This document shows, piece by piece, positions 1-6,134 of a stretch of 9,079 nt of DNA. The translations under genes and the position numbers were made by a program. Below the pieces are notes generated by a model, which was not told the DNA's origin, did not search any database, and was given only the letters and a program-made list of their open reading frames with translations. The DNA is from Gammaproteobacteria bacterium. GTDB lineage: Bacteria > Pseudomonadota > Gammaproteobacteria > J113. Within the stretch, counting starts at the first letter, position 1, and every line of letters begins with the position of its first letter. Where the stretch lies: assembly GCA_003694425.1 (NCBI GenBank), contig RFJX01000019.1:1-9079 (forward strand), in the 5' to 3' direction.

Positions 1-1
1 G

Positions 2-301
2 GCCGGGGACGCGGGACGGGGGGGCGGGGTCCCGGAGGCCCTCATGCCGGCCCTGGGCGCGGAACTGCGGCGGCTGCTGGACGGGCTCGCGCAGGCGCTC
101 GCCGAAGGGGAGACGGAGCGGGCATGGGACCTCGCCCACCAGCTCTCGGGACTGGCGGGGATCTACCGGCTGGGGCCGCTCAGCGTCTCGGCGAGGAGAC
201 TGGAGAGCTGCTGCCGGGACGGACGCCTCGATGAGGCCGGGAAGGTGCTCGCGGAACTGGAGCGCCAGGCGCGACTGGCCGGGTTCGCCGCGGCCGGCTG
301 A
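2..301 (+). CDS. C-terminal HPt (histidine phosphotransfer) domain of a truncated signalling protein
   Basis: The reading frame is open from the left edge to a TGA at 299-301, so this is the last ~99 residues of a longer protein and the ATG at 44 is probably internal. The segment AWDLAHQLSGLAGIYRLG, followed by a LSVSARRLE helix, matches the HPt pattern: a phospho-accepting His in an AHxLxGxA context, then a Gly-Leu turn and a second helix ending in LE. HPt domains relay phosphate between receiver domains. At the end of a polypeptide they usually belong to hybrid sensor kinases or multidomain response regulators, so the missing part probably holds receiver and/or kinase domains. The gene converges on the diguanylate cyclase gene. 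Only the HPt assignment is supported; the parent protein cannot be named. Confidence 0.75.
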   Translation, partial: AGDAGRGGGVPEALMPALGAELRRLLDGLAQALAEGETERAWDLAHQLSGLAGIYRLGPLSVSARRLESCCRDGRLDEAGKVLAELERQARLAGFAAAG

Positions 302-325
302 AAACGGTGCCGCCCGCACCTCCAC

Positions 326-355
326 CCGGCTCCCCGGCGGACGGGGGTCAGCCGG
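326..355. terminator. GC-rich stem-loop between convergent genes (weak terminator candidate)
   Basis: CCGGCT (326-331) pairs with AGCCGG (350-355), and inside it CCCC (332-335) pairs with GGGG (343-346), leaving a 3-base bulge. The structure sits where the HPt gene and the diguanylate cyclase gene converge and overlaps the stop codon of the latter. There is no T-run on either side, so intrinsic termination is uncertain. Confidence 0.25.
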
Positions 356-1835
356 CGGCGGGCAGCTCCTGCTCGGTGCGGACCTGGTTGCGGCCGGCGG
401 CCTTCGCCTGGTAGAGGGCCCGGTCGGCCCGCTCCAGGACCTCCTCCGGCGTGTCGCCCTGGTGGAATTCTGAGACCCCGGCTGAGACGGTCACCGCGAC
501 CGGCTGCTCCCGGTAGTGGAAATTGCAATCGTCCACCTTCCGGCGCAGCTTTTCCGCCACCTCGCCGGCCCCCCGGAGGTCGGTGTCCGGTAGCAGGAGC
601 ACGAACTCCTCGCCGCCATAGCGGGCCAGCAGATCGACCTCCCGTACCTCCCCGGCCATCAGGGAGGCGATGTTCCGCAACACCCGATCGCCGGCCGGGT
701 GACCGAAGGTGTCGTTGATCACCTTGAAGTGATCGATGTCCAGCAGGACCAGACTCAGGGGTGACCCGCGGCGGCGCCAGCGGGCGTGTTCCTGGGACAG
801 CCGTTCCTCGAAGGCCAGGCGGTTGGCGATGCCGGTGAGCCCGTCGGTCAGCGCCCTGGCGTGCTCCTCGAGCACGCAGTTGCGCAGTTTCTCGGCCTCG
901 CTCTCCAGGTTCTGCAGCTGCCGGTTGAGCGTCTCGACGGTGGCGTCGCTCTCCCCGCGGCGGGTCTGCTGGCGGCCGACGAACTCGTCCATGTAGCGAT
1001 GCAGGGTGTCCAGGTTCTGTCGCAGCCGCTCCTTCAGCGCCTCCAGGCTGTCACTGCGGTCGATCGTCTGGTGGATGTCGTCCATCTGTTCCCGCACCTG
1101 CCGGTTCAGCGCCTCGCCATCCTCGAAGCCCGCCTGCTGGATGGCCTGGGACCGGAGCAGGGCCTCCTTCATCTGCGCCAGCTCCTCCGTGATCTGGCCG
1201 AGGAATTCCTCCAGCGACCGGACCTCCTTCTCCAGCTGCTGGCGCGAGCGGATGATCAGGGTGCTGAACTGGCGCAGGGCCTCGCGGGTCGACTGCTCGT
1301 CCCGGGCCTCCTGCAGCCTGACGCGCAGGGCGGCGATCTCGCTGGAGAACTCGCCGGGGAAGGAGATCTGCTCGAGCAGGGTGAGCAGGGTGCGGCTCAC
1401 CTCGGAGGCGGCGGGCAGCGGTCCGGTGCCCAGGCTCGCGGCCGAGATCAGCGCCGCCAGCTCCTTCACGGTCTCCTCGACCTCGTCCAGCCGCTTCAGC
1501 TCGTCGAGGCGCTGGACGAGCTGGCGCAGCGAGACGGCGGCCTCGGGCGGGAGCTGCAGGCGGTCGGTGAGGGCGCGCAGGGTGTCCACCCGCACCTCGA
1601 GTTCGGCCTCCGGGTTGGTCGAGGGCGTCCGCCCGAGCTTGAGGACGGTGTCGACCAGGGTCCTGATCTGCTCCTCGAGGGCGTGGCCCCGGAGACCCCG
1701 CTTGACGCTGTCACGAAATGCGTCGAGCTGGCGATCCAGCTCCTCTTCGTGGCCGTAGTAGTTGAAGGCCAGCCGCAGGATGGCCTTGTAGAGGGCGCTG
1801 ATGCGCTCTTCGTGCGTCCGTTCCCCGTGTGCCAT
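348..1835 (-). CDS. GGDEF diguanylate cyclase with a long helical N-terminal region
   Basis: 495 residues. The C-terminal third is a canonical GGDEF domain: DGLTGIANR (331-339), LDIDHFKVINDTFGH (365-379) and the active-site loop GGEEF (407-411). It should condense two GTP into cyclic di-GMP. The inhibitory I-site RxxD is present as REVD (398-401), exactly five residues before GGEEF, so product inhibition is expected. Residues ~1-325 have no membrane segment, signal peptide or recognisable sensor fold. They are rich in Glu, Arg, Leu and Gln with heptad-like runs, especially ~165-325, suggesting a coiled-coil dimerisation or signal-transmitting region in a cytoplasmic protein. The ATG at 1833-1835 is preceded by a G-rich stretch (GGGGGCGAG) that can act as a ribosome-binding site. 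It lies 81 bp downstream of dsbA in the same direction. A GGDEF gene near dsbA also occurs in Pseudomonas; the functional link is unknown. Confidence 0.93.
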   Translation of the reverse strand: MAHGERTHEERISALYKAILRLAFNYYGHEEELDRQLDAFRDSVKRGLRGHALEEQIRTLVDTVLKLGRTPSTNPEAELEVRVDTLRALTDRLQLPPEAAVSLRQLVQRLDELKRLDEVEETVKELAALISAASLGTGPLPAASEVSRTLLTLLEQISFPGEFSSEIAALRVRLQEARDEQSTREALRQFSTLIIRSRQQLEKEVRSLEEFLGQITEELAQMKEALLRSQAIQQAGFEDGEALNRQVREQMDDIHQTIDRSDSLEALKERLRQNLDTLHRYMDEFVGRQQTRRGESDATVETLNRQLQNLESEAEKLRNCVLEEHARALTDGLTGIANRLAFEERLSQEHARWRRRGSPLSLVLLDIDHFKVINDTFGHPAGDRVLRNIASLMAGEVREVDLLARYGGEEFVLLLPDTDLRGAGEVAEKLRRKVDDCNFHYREQPVAVTVSAGVSEFHQGDTPEEVLERADRALYQAKAAGRNQVRTEQELPAAG

Positions 1836-1875
1836 CTCGCCCCCGTGCTGGCGGGGTTCCCCCCTGTGAGTCTGC

Positions 1876-1909
1876 CCCGCCGTCCGGCCCGGACCGCCGG
1901 CCTGGCGGG
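1876..1909 (-). other. Intercistronic stem-loop between dsbA and the GGDEF gene
   Basis: CCCGCC (1876-1881) pairs with GGCGGG (1904-1909), and inside it GTCCGG (1882-1887) and CCGGAC (1889-1894) form a near-perfect palindrome. In the transcript the structure starts just after the dsbA stop codon. It lacks a T-run, so it more likely stabilises the dsbA 3' end or lowers downstream expression than terminates. The nested pairings compete, and no folding energy was calculated. Confidence 0.3.
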
Positions 1910-1916
1910 TCTTCTG

Positions 1917-2543
1917 TTATGGAGCGGTGCCCGCGGCCTCGCGCTCGCGCTCGATGAGGCCGTTCACCACCTCCAGCATCCGCTCGAAGTCTCCGGCCAG
2001 GCTGGCTGCGGTCCAGTACTTGCCGTTGACGACCATCGCGGGGACCCCGGTGATCCCCGACTGCATGGTGTACTTCATCGCCTCGCGCACCCTGGCGTCC
2101 ACGGCGAAGGAGTTGTAGGCCTTCCTGAACTCGTCCCGGTCTATCCCCAGCTCCTCCACGAAGTCGAGGATGGCCTCCTCCCGGAACAGCCGCCGGCGCT
2201 CCTTGTGCAGGGCATCGAAATAGGGGCGGTGGAACCGGTCCAGCACCCCCAGGGCCTGGGCGGCGAAGTGGGCCCGGGCGGCCGGCACCCAGTTGCGCCG
2301 GAATACGGCCGGGAGCTGGACGAATTCCACGTCATCGGCCAGTCCCGGGGCCCACTTCTCGACATACTCCTCGAAGTGGTAGCAATGGGGACAGCCGTAC
2401 CAGAACAGTTCCACGACCTGGATCTTCCCGTCCTTGCCGCCCGGCAGCGGCGGATTGACCGGCTTGTACATGCCGGGCGCGGGGGTATCGGCAAGGGATA
2501 CGAGGGGGAGGAGCATCAGCAGGGTGAACAGGATTCGTTTCAT
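1917..2543 (-). CDS. dsbA: Thiol:disulfide interchange protein DsbA
   Basis: 208 residues, the usual DsbA length. A signal peptide of ~18 residues (MKRILFTLLMLLPLVSLA, cleavage before DT) directs export. The thioredoxin-type active site is CPHC at 51-54 in the context FWYGCPHCYHFE, and the cis-proline loop GVP is at 166-168. The insertion between them has DsbA-like helical character. The protein introduces disulfide bonds into periplasmic proteins and would be reoxidised by DsbB, which is not in the window. The start ATG has a good Shine-Dalgarno sequence (AGGAGAGG) a few bases upstream. It follows the cytochrome c4 gene by 45 bp, so co-transcription is likely. Confidence 0.96.
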   Translation of the reverse strand: MKRILFTLLMLLPLVSLADTPAPGMYKPVNPPLPGGKDGKIQVVELFWYGCPHCYHFEEYVEKWAPGLADDVEFVQLPAVFRRNWVPAARAHFAAQALGVLDRFHRPYFDALHKERRRLFREEAILDFVEELGIDRDEFRKAYNSFAVDARVREAMKYTMQSGITGVPAMVVNGKYWTAASLAGDFERMLEVVNGLIEREREAAGTAP

Positions 2544-2588
2544 AGTCGACCTCTCCTGGGGTAGATCGGTGGTGCCGCAATCCGGTCG

Positions 2589-3200
2589 TCAGTGCAGCCC
2601 CGAGACATACGAGGCCAGGGCCCGGATCTCCCGGTCCTTCAGGGTGGAGGCGATGGTGCGCATGATCCCGGCCGGGTCGTTGCTGCGCTCCTCCTTGCGG
2701 AAGGCCTCGAGCTGGATCCGGGTGTACTCGGCGTGCTGCCCGGAGAGGGCGGGATAGCCGGCCTCGGGATTGCCGGCGCCGGTGGGACTGTGGCAGCCGG
2801 TGCAGGCGGGCACGCCCCGTTCCGGGATACCGCCGCGGTAGATCCGCGCTCCCTGCTCCACCAGGGCCGGATCGGCAGCGCCCGGACTGCGCTTCTGGAG
2901 CGAGAACCAGGCGGCCAGATTGGCGATGTCCTCGTCGCTCAGGGGTGCGGCCATGGGGGACATGTTGCTATTCTTGCGCTTGCCGGACCTGAAATCGCGC
3001 AGTTGCTTCTCCAGATAGCGGGGATGCTGCCCCGCCAGCTTGGGCCAGACGGGATTGACGCTGTTGCCGTCCGCCCCGTGGCAGGCGGCACAGAGGGCGG
3101 ACCTGGCCTTCCCGGCCTGCGGGTCCGCCGCCTGGAGGGAAGTGGCCCAGGCAAGGGTCAGCAGGGCCAGCAGTCCGGTCGTGGTCTTGCGCATGCACAT
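2589..3200 (-). CDS. Diheme cytochrome c4
   Basis: 203 residues from the chosen start. Two c-type haem motifs are visible in two tandem cytochrome domains: CAACH (37-41) and CTGCH (133-137). Candidate axial Met ligands are in SNMSPM (around 80-83) and AGIM (180). The signal peptide ends at LQA/ADP, giving a periplasmic, possibly membrane-associated electron carrier; c4 proteins typically deliver electrons to terminal oxidases such as cbb3. The frame extends upstream to a TTG at 3227, but the added residues precede the basic n-region of the signal peptide. The ATG at 3198-3200, with GGGAG twelve bases upstream, is a better start, and the ATG at 3192-3194 is also possible. It is divergent from engB and upstream of dsbA, an arrangement also found in Pseudomonas. 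Confidence 0.93.
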   Translation of the reverse strand: MCMRKTTTGLLALLTLAWATSLQAADPQAGKARSALCAACHGADGNSVNPVWPKLAGQHPRYLEKQLRDFRSGKRKNSNMSPMAAPLSDEDIANLAAWFSLQKRSPGAADPALVEQGARIYRGGIPERGVPACTGCHSPTGAGNPEAGYPALSGQHAEYTRIQLEAFRKEERSNDPAGIMRTIASTLKDREIRALASYVSGLH

Positions 3201-3208
3201 GGTTCTAG

Positions 3209-3236
3209 TTGACTCCCACAGGTTCAAAAGTTCAAT
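3209..3236 (+). promoter_or_regulatory. Candidate sigma70-type promoter for engB
   Basis: TTGACT (3209-3214) and TTCAAT (3231-3236) are separated by 16 bases, matching the -35 and -10 boxes at 5/6 and 4/6. A start near 3243 would give a leader of about 36 bases before engB. The same stretch holds a short direct repeat, GTTCAA at 3222-3227 and 3230-3235, which could be incidental. No convincing promoter was seen for the divergent cytochrome c4 gene. Confidence 0.35.
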
Positions 3237-3278
3237 CGAGCCGGAAAGCTACACCAACAGCCCTGCGCCTGCAACGAG

Positions 3279-3941
3279 ATGAGAGAGACCAGCCACCCTT
3301 CCGCCGCCCGTTATCGCCGGGCCAGCTTCCTCACCAGCGCCCACAATCTGCGGCAGTTGCCACCGGACGAGGGGCTCGAGGTCGCCTTCGCCGGCCGCTC
3401 CAATGCCGGCAAGTCCAGTGCCATCAATCTGATAACGGGCCAGCGGCAGCTCGCCCGCACCAGCAAGCAGCCCGGACGAACCCAGCAGATCATGTTCTTC
3501 CGCCTAGACGACGAACGAAGGCTGGTCGACCTGCCCGGGTACGGCTTCGCCCGGGTGCCCCTGAAGGTCAAGCGGCACTGGGAACAGACCCTGCCCCGTT
3601 TCCTGCAGGGACGCGAAAGCCTGCAGGGGGTGATCCTGGTGATGGATGTGCGCCATCCCCTGGCCGCGGCGGACCGCCAGTTCATCGAGTGGTGCGGACA
3701 GGCGGGGTTGCCGTTGCACATCCTGCTCACCAAGGCGGACAAGCTCAGCCGGGGGGCGGGAGTGCGCCAGTTGCGGGAGGTGGCCTCGCAGCTGGATGAA
3801 CGGATCGGGATCCAGCTGTTCTCCTCGCACGAGGGGGAAGGTCTGGAGACGGTGTTCGAGGTACTCGATCGGTGGCTGCGCTACCGGCGGGCGGAGGGAC
3901 CGGAAAAAAAGAGGCCCCGGCCAAATCAGGGGGAAGGCTAG
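3279..3941 (+). CDS. engB: Ribosome biogenesis GTPase EngB (YihA/YsxC)
   Basis: 220 residues, normal for the family. GTPase motifs in order: G1/P-loop GRSNAGKSS (39-47), the switch I region around KQPGRTQQ (63-70), G3 DLPGYGFA (84-91), G4 TKAD (151-154) and a G5-like FSSHEGEG (181-188). The N-terminal sequence ASFLTSAHNLRQLPPDEGLEVAFAG is typical of gammaproteobacterial EngB and supports the ATG at 3279. EngB is an essential cytoplasmic GTPase for assembly of the large ribosomal subunit. The last ~20 residues are charged and unstructured (RRAEGPEKKRPRPNQGEG). Their DNA doubles as the terminator stem of an opposite-strand small RNA, which may constrain the tail. The ribosome-binding site is weak. 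Confidence 0.96.
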   Translation: MRETSHPSAARYRRASFLTSAHNLRQLPPDEGLEVAFAGRSNAGKSSAINLITGQRQLARTSKQPGRTQQIMFFRLDDERRLVDLPGYGFARVPLKVKRHWEQTLPRFLQGRESLQGVILVMDVRHPLAAADRQFIEWCGQAGLPLHILLTKADKLSRGAGVRQLREVASQLDERIGIQLFSSHEGEGLETVFEVLDRWLRYRRAEGPEKKRPRPNQGEG

Positions 3942-3949
3942 CCGGGGCC
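3904..3949 (-). terminator. Intrinsic terminator of the minus-strand small RNA
   Basis: On the minus strand a perfect 9-bp stem, GGCCCCGGC (3949-3941) with GCCGGGGCC (3921-3913), is followed two bases later by seven consecutive T (3910-3904). The 19-base loop contains CTTCCCCCT. In the plus direction the same stem has no T-run, so it terminates only minus-strand transcripts. It overlaps the last codons and stop of engB. Confidence 0.85.
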
Positions 3950-4024
3950 AGATTACCCGGCTGGGGTAGCCGGGTTGGGGGACCCCGTTCCGGGAGGGAG
4001 GAACGGGAACGTTCGCCAGAACGT
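3904..4024 (-). ncRNA. Candidate SigmaE-dependent small RNA, positional analogue of ErsA / Spot 42
   Basis: Predicted RNA of about 121 nt, from near 4024 to the T-run ending at 3904. Hairpins in order: ACGTTC/GAACGT with loop TGGC (4024-4009); CCCGTTCC/GGAACGGG with loop TCCCTCCC (4007-3984); ACCCGGCT/AGCCGGGT with loop ACCCC (3975-3955); then the terminator. The linker between hairpins 2 and 3 is GTCCCCCA, and AATCT precedes the terminator. All three stems are perfect. No ORF fits. It lies downstream of and convergent with engB, where E. coli has Spot 42 and P. aeruginosa has the AlgU-dependent ErsA. A U7 tail next to an AU-containing linker would suit Hfq binding. Homology to ErsA by sequence was not tested; the claim rests on position, promoter type, size and fold. 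The alternative is a structured 3' end of the nuclease mRNA, but the promoter argues for an independent transcript. Confidence 0.72.
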
Positions 4025-4029
4025 AATCA

Positions 4030-4057
4030 TAAGATTCATGGGTTGAGGGAAAGTTCC
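4030..4057 (-). promoter_or_regulatory. SigmaE/AlgU-type promoter of the small RNA
   Basis: On the minus strand GGAACTT (4057-4051) is followed by a 16-base spacer and TCTTA (4034-4030). The extracytoplasmic-stress sigma factor RpoE/AlgU recognises GGAACTT or GAACTT, then ~16 bases, then TCTGA or TCTAA, so the -35 box is perfect and the -10 box differs at one base. An AT-rich block (GAATATTTTT, 4077-4068) lies just upstream of the -35 box, as an UP element would. The first transcribed base should be near 4024, where the first hairpin begins. Confidence 0.72.
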
Positions 4058-4203
4058 CGCCTCCCGGAAAAATATTCACACAGATTGTGCCCGCAGCCGG
4101 AACAGAAGGGGGGAACCCAGGGCCGTGGCGGCTGACCTGATCGCAACCATCTGTTTCACATATAAAATGATTCCTGACTCAGCACTCAGAACCTCTTCCT
4201 CGA
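4058..4203. other. Non-coding gap between the small-RNA promoter and the nuclease gene
   Basis: This 146-bp stretch follows the nuclease stop codon on the minus strand. It is more AT-rich than its surroundings around 4155-4175 (TTTCACATATAAAATGATTC). I see no ORF, no clear terminator for the nuclease gene and no strong promoter pair. The direct repeat ACTCAG (two copies near 4177-4190) is short and probably incidental. Minus-strand transcripts of the nuclease gene that run through would end at the terminator at 3904. Confidence 0.4.
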
Positions 4204-5013
4204 TCAGCTTTCTGGCTTGTTGTCCACAGGCTTGTCAACAGGTGTCCGGGTGAACAGGCGTACCTGTGCCGGATGTCGCAGGCGCATCAGCAGGCGCCCG
4301 TGACTCCGGTAGAGCATCCCCCGGACCTCCACCTGCCGGCCCCGCCAGCCCTCCGGTGATTCGGGAAACCACTTCAGGTCCTCGCGCAGTATCCGCAGGC
4401 TGAGCTTCGGCGCCATCCTCAGCCAGAGGGAGTCCCGCGAACGGCCCACCTTCCCGATCCTGCCCCGGATCACCCGGTAGCCGCGATCGTGCCGGGCCGG
4501 GTCCATCGCAGCGGCATCCACCGGCCGGTATTCGGGCAGGGACCAGAGCCCCCGTCCCGCCTCGCGGGCCTCCTGCTCGGCCTCCCGGTAACAGTCGAGC
4601 AGGGTCAGATTGGGAGGGAATACCAGCAGGGTGGCGAGCCCCTGGCGCAACAGCTCCGCCTGCAGACTGGCTCCGGAGGGGGTGTACAGGTGCGCCAGCA
4701 GCCGTCCGTAGTGGTCACGGGGCTGGCGCCCCGGGAACAGTGAAACCAGCCGGGAAGGGCCGATCAGGGCCTGGAGCCGGCTGCGTGCCTCGATGGCATA
4801 GGGTTCCGGCGGGCGTCCGTCGTGATGGATCTCCGGGGTGTCCAGGCCGATGAGGCGCAGCTTGCGCCCATCCTCGAGATGGACCGTGTCACCGTCGACC
4901 ACCCACTGCACGGGTGCCGTCTCGACCGGACCGGGAGGCGCACAACCGGTGGCTGCCGCGGCGAGCGGCGCCAGGAAGGCGAAGAAGAGGAAGAGGAGCT
5001 GCAGGAGGGGCAC
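4204..5013 (-). CDS. Secreted staphylococcal-nuclease-like (thermonuclease) protein
   Basis: 269 residues. The SNase/TNase domain (~35-160) contains the known catalytic and calcium-binding positions of staphylococcal nuclease: Asp in VVDGDTV, then Arg, Asp and Glu in LRLIGLDTPEI, and Arg in DHYGRLLAHLY. Calcium-dependent phosphodiester cleavage is therefore plausible. A hydrophobic N-terminus (~20 residues) ending AAAATGCAPP is a signal peptide. The Cys could be a lipidation site, but the lipobox would be ATGC without the usual Leu/Val at -3. A C-terminal region (~170-260; GRIGKVGRSRDSLWLRM, GRQVEVRGMLY) resembles a beta-rich OB-like extension. The best start is GTG at 5011-5013, without a visible Shine-Dalgarno sequence. 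It lies 43 bp after rpmE in the same direction. Confidence 0.87.
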   Translation of the reverse strand: MPLLQLLFLFFAFLAPLAAAATGCAPPGPVETAPVQWVVDGDTVHLEDGRKLRLIGLDTPEIHHDGRPPEPYAIEARSRLQALIGPSRLVSLFPGRQPRDHYGRLLAHLYTPSGASLQAELLRQGLATLLVFPPNLTLLDCYREAEQEAREAGRGLWSLPEYRPVDAAAMDPARHDRGYRVIRGRIGKVGRSRDSLWLRMAPKLSLRILREDLKWFPESPEGWRGRQVEVRGMLYRSHGRLLMRLRHPAQVRLFTRTPVDKPVDNKPES

Positions 5014-5022
5014 CGGAGACGA

Positions 5023-5047
5023 CCGGCCGGCGGGGGTCGCCGGCCGG
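5023..5047. other. Perfect 10-bp hairpin between rpmE and the nuclease gene
   Basis: CCGGCCGGCG (5023-5032) and CGCCGGCCGG (5038-5047) form a perfect stem with a 5-base loop that reads ACCCC in the minus-strand transcript. The hairpin begins 9 bases after the rpmE stop codon and ends 9 bases before the nuclease GTG. It lacks a T-run, so it is more likely an mRNA-stability or expression-attenuating element than a terminator. By position it could also hide the nuclease translation start. Confidence 0.55.
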
Positions 5048-5056
5048 CTGGGCGCC

Positions 5057-5275
5057 TCAGGCGCGCTTGCCGAGGGCGCCGAACTTCTTGTTGAACTTGT
5101 CCACGCGGCCGGCGGTATCGACGATCTTCTGCTTGCCGGTATAGAAGGGGTGGCAGGCGGAGCAGACGTCGAGATGCAGCTCGTCCTGGGCCAGGGTGGA
5201 ACGGGTCCTGAAGCTGTTGCCGCAGCTGCAGATCACGGTGATCTCGTGATAGTCGGGATGGATGTTCGGTTTCAT
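5057..5275 (-). CDS. rpmE: 50S ribosomal protein L31, zinc-binding type
   Basis: 72 residues beginning [20 protein letters not shown] and containing [25 protein letters not shown], a clear L31. Cysteines at 16, 18, 38 and 41 (CSC and CSAC) form the zinc ribbon of the C+ type, as opposed to zinc-independent paralogues induced by zinc starvation. L31 sits on the large subunit and bridges to the small subunit. The ATG at 5273-5275 fits the family start, although the frame is open much further upstream through hyi. It has its own promoter in the gap after hyi. Confidence 0.97.
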   Translation of the reverse strand: MKPNIHPDYHEITVICSCGNSFRTRSTLAQDELHLDVCSACHPFYTGKQKIVDTAGRVDKFNKKFGALGKRA

Positions 5276-5313
5276 TGCTCGTGCCCGGTTTGGTTCGGAT
5301 CCAGAAACTGCGC

Positions 5314-5344
5314 AGTATACACCCTTCACCCCCGGTCCGGGCAA
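5314..5344 (-). promoter_or_regulatory. Candidate rpmE promoter
   Basis: On the minus strand TATACT (5319-5314) is a 5/6 match to a -10 box. TTGCCC (5344-5339) can serve as -35 at a long spacing of 19 bases. It starts inside the hyi stop region, giving an rpmE leader of roughly 30 bases. A separate promoter for a ribosomal protein behind a metabolic gene is expected. Confidence 0.5.
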
Positions 5345-6126
5345 GGGATTTCCCGGGATCGAAGCCATCCGAGGGAATCGGCGGTGGCGGGGGTGGTGGG
5401 GTGGTATTCGGCCCCCAGCCACCCACTGTAGCCGGCCTGGTCGAGCTGCCCGAACAGTGCGGGGAAATCGAGTCCCCCGCTGCCGGGCTCGCCCCGGCCG
5501 GGGCAGTCGGCGAACTGGATATGGCCCGTCCAGGGCAGCACTCTGGCCAGTTCCTCCGCCACCGGAAGGCCCATTCGCGCTACATGATAGAGGTCCACCT
5601 GCAGGGTGCAGGCATCGTTCCCCAGCCGTTCCAGGACCTGCATCTGCTCCCCGGGGGTGGCGATCAGGAAGCCCGGCATGTCGTGTCGGTTGACCCCCTC
5701 GAAGACGATCCGGCTGCCCGTCGGGGAGAGCAGCTGCGCCGCGAGCTCCAGGCTGGTGACGAAGGTGTCCAGGCATTCCTGCCACCGCGCCGGGTCATGG
5801 CAGCGGCCGGCCAGGACATTGACCTTCTCCGGTCGCAGCACGGCGGCCACCTCCCGGCACTGCTCCAGGGCCTCCCGGAATGCGGACCTGCGCTCCGGCA
5901 CACAGGCCAGTCCCTCGCCCCCGCTCATCAGATCACCGGCAGGGACGTTGATGAGCACGATGGGTACGCCCGCCGCGTCTGCGGCGTGTCGGAGCAGATG
6001 TGGGTCCTCGTCGTATGGGAACTGGATCTCGACTGCCCCGAAACCGTCGCGGGCGGCGGCGGCGAATCGCTCCGGCAGGGGCAGCTCGGTGTAGAGCAGA
6101 CTCAGGTTGGCGGAGAATTTCAGCAT
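5326..6126 (-). CDS. hyi: Hydroxypyruvate isomerase (TIM-barrel)
   Basis: 266 residues, normal length. The start [24 protein letters not shown] and the segment [30 protein letters not shown] are characteristic of Hyi, a xylose-isomerase-like TIM barrel. Likely metal-binding positions are E143 ([12 protein letters not shown]), D178 (LQVDLYH), Q204 (HIQFAD) and E240 (GAEYHP). It interconverts hydroxypyruvate and tartronate semialdehyde in the cytoplasm. It follows glxR in the same direction; GlxR consumes tartronate semialdehyde, which supports the assignment. The start ATG at 6124-6126 lies only 8 bases from the repeat element upstream, and the only Shine-Dalgarno-like sequence (GGTGAG) comes from the end of that element. 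Related sugar-phosphate isomerase-like proteins are the alternative, but the N-terminus favours Hyi. Confidence 0.9.
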   Translation of the reverse strand: MLKFSANLSLLYTELPLPERFAAAARDGFGAVEIQFPYDEDPHLLRHAADAAGVPIVLINVPAGDLMSGGEGLACVPERRSAFREALEQCREVAAVLRPEKVNVLAGRCHDPARWQECLDTFVTSLELAAQLLSPTGSRIVFEGVNRHDMPGFLIATPGEQMQVLERLGNDACTLQVDLYHVARMGLPVAEELARVLPWTGHIQFADCPGRGEPGSGGLDFPALFGQLDQAGYSGWLGAEYHPTTPATADSLGWLRSREIPCPDRG

Positions 6127-6134
6127 CTAGTGCT

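Noticed and set aside
786..2564. A 592-codon open frame on the plus strand across the GGDEF and dsbA genes.
   Set aside because: It is antisense to two clearly recognised genes, has low-complexity composition (Leu, Gly, Gln, Val) typical of GC-rich shadow frames, and matches no family.
3201..3227. TTG start of cytochrome c4 nine codons upstream of the ATG.
   Set aside because: It adds residues before the signal peptide n-region and has no ribosome-binding site.
3913..4024. Hairpins after engB as a plus-strand terminator of engB.
   Set aside because: No T-run follows any of these stems on the plus strand, while the minus strand has T7 at the right place.
5276..5785. Upstream extension of the L31 frame to a 242-codon ORF.
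   Set aside because: The added part overlaps hyi in another frame; L31 starts at MKPNIHP and has its own promoter.
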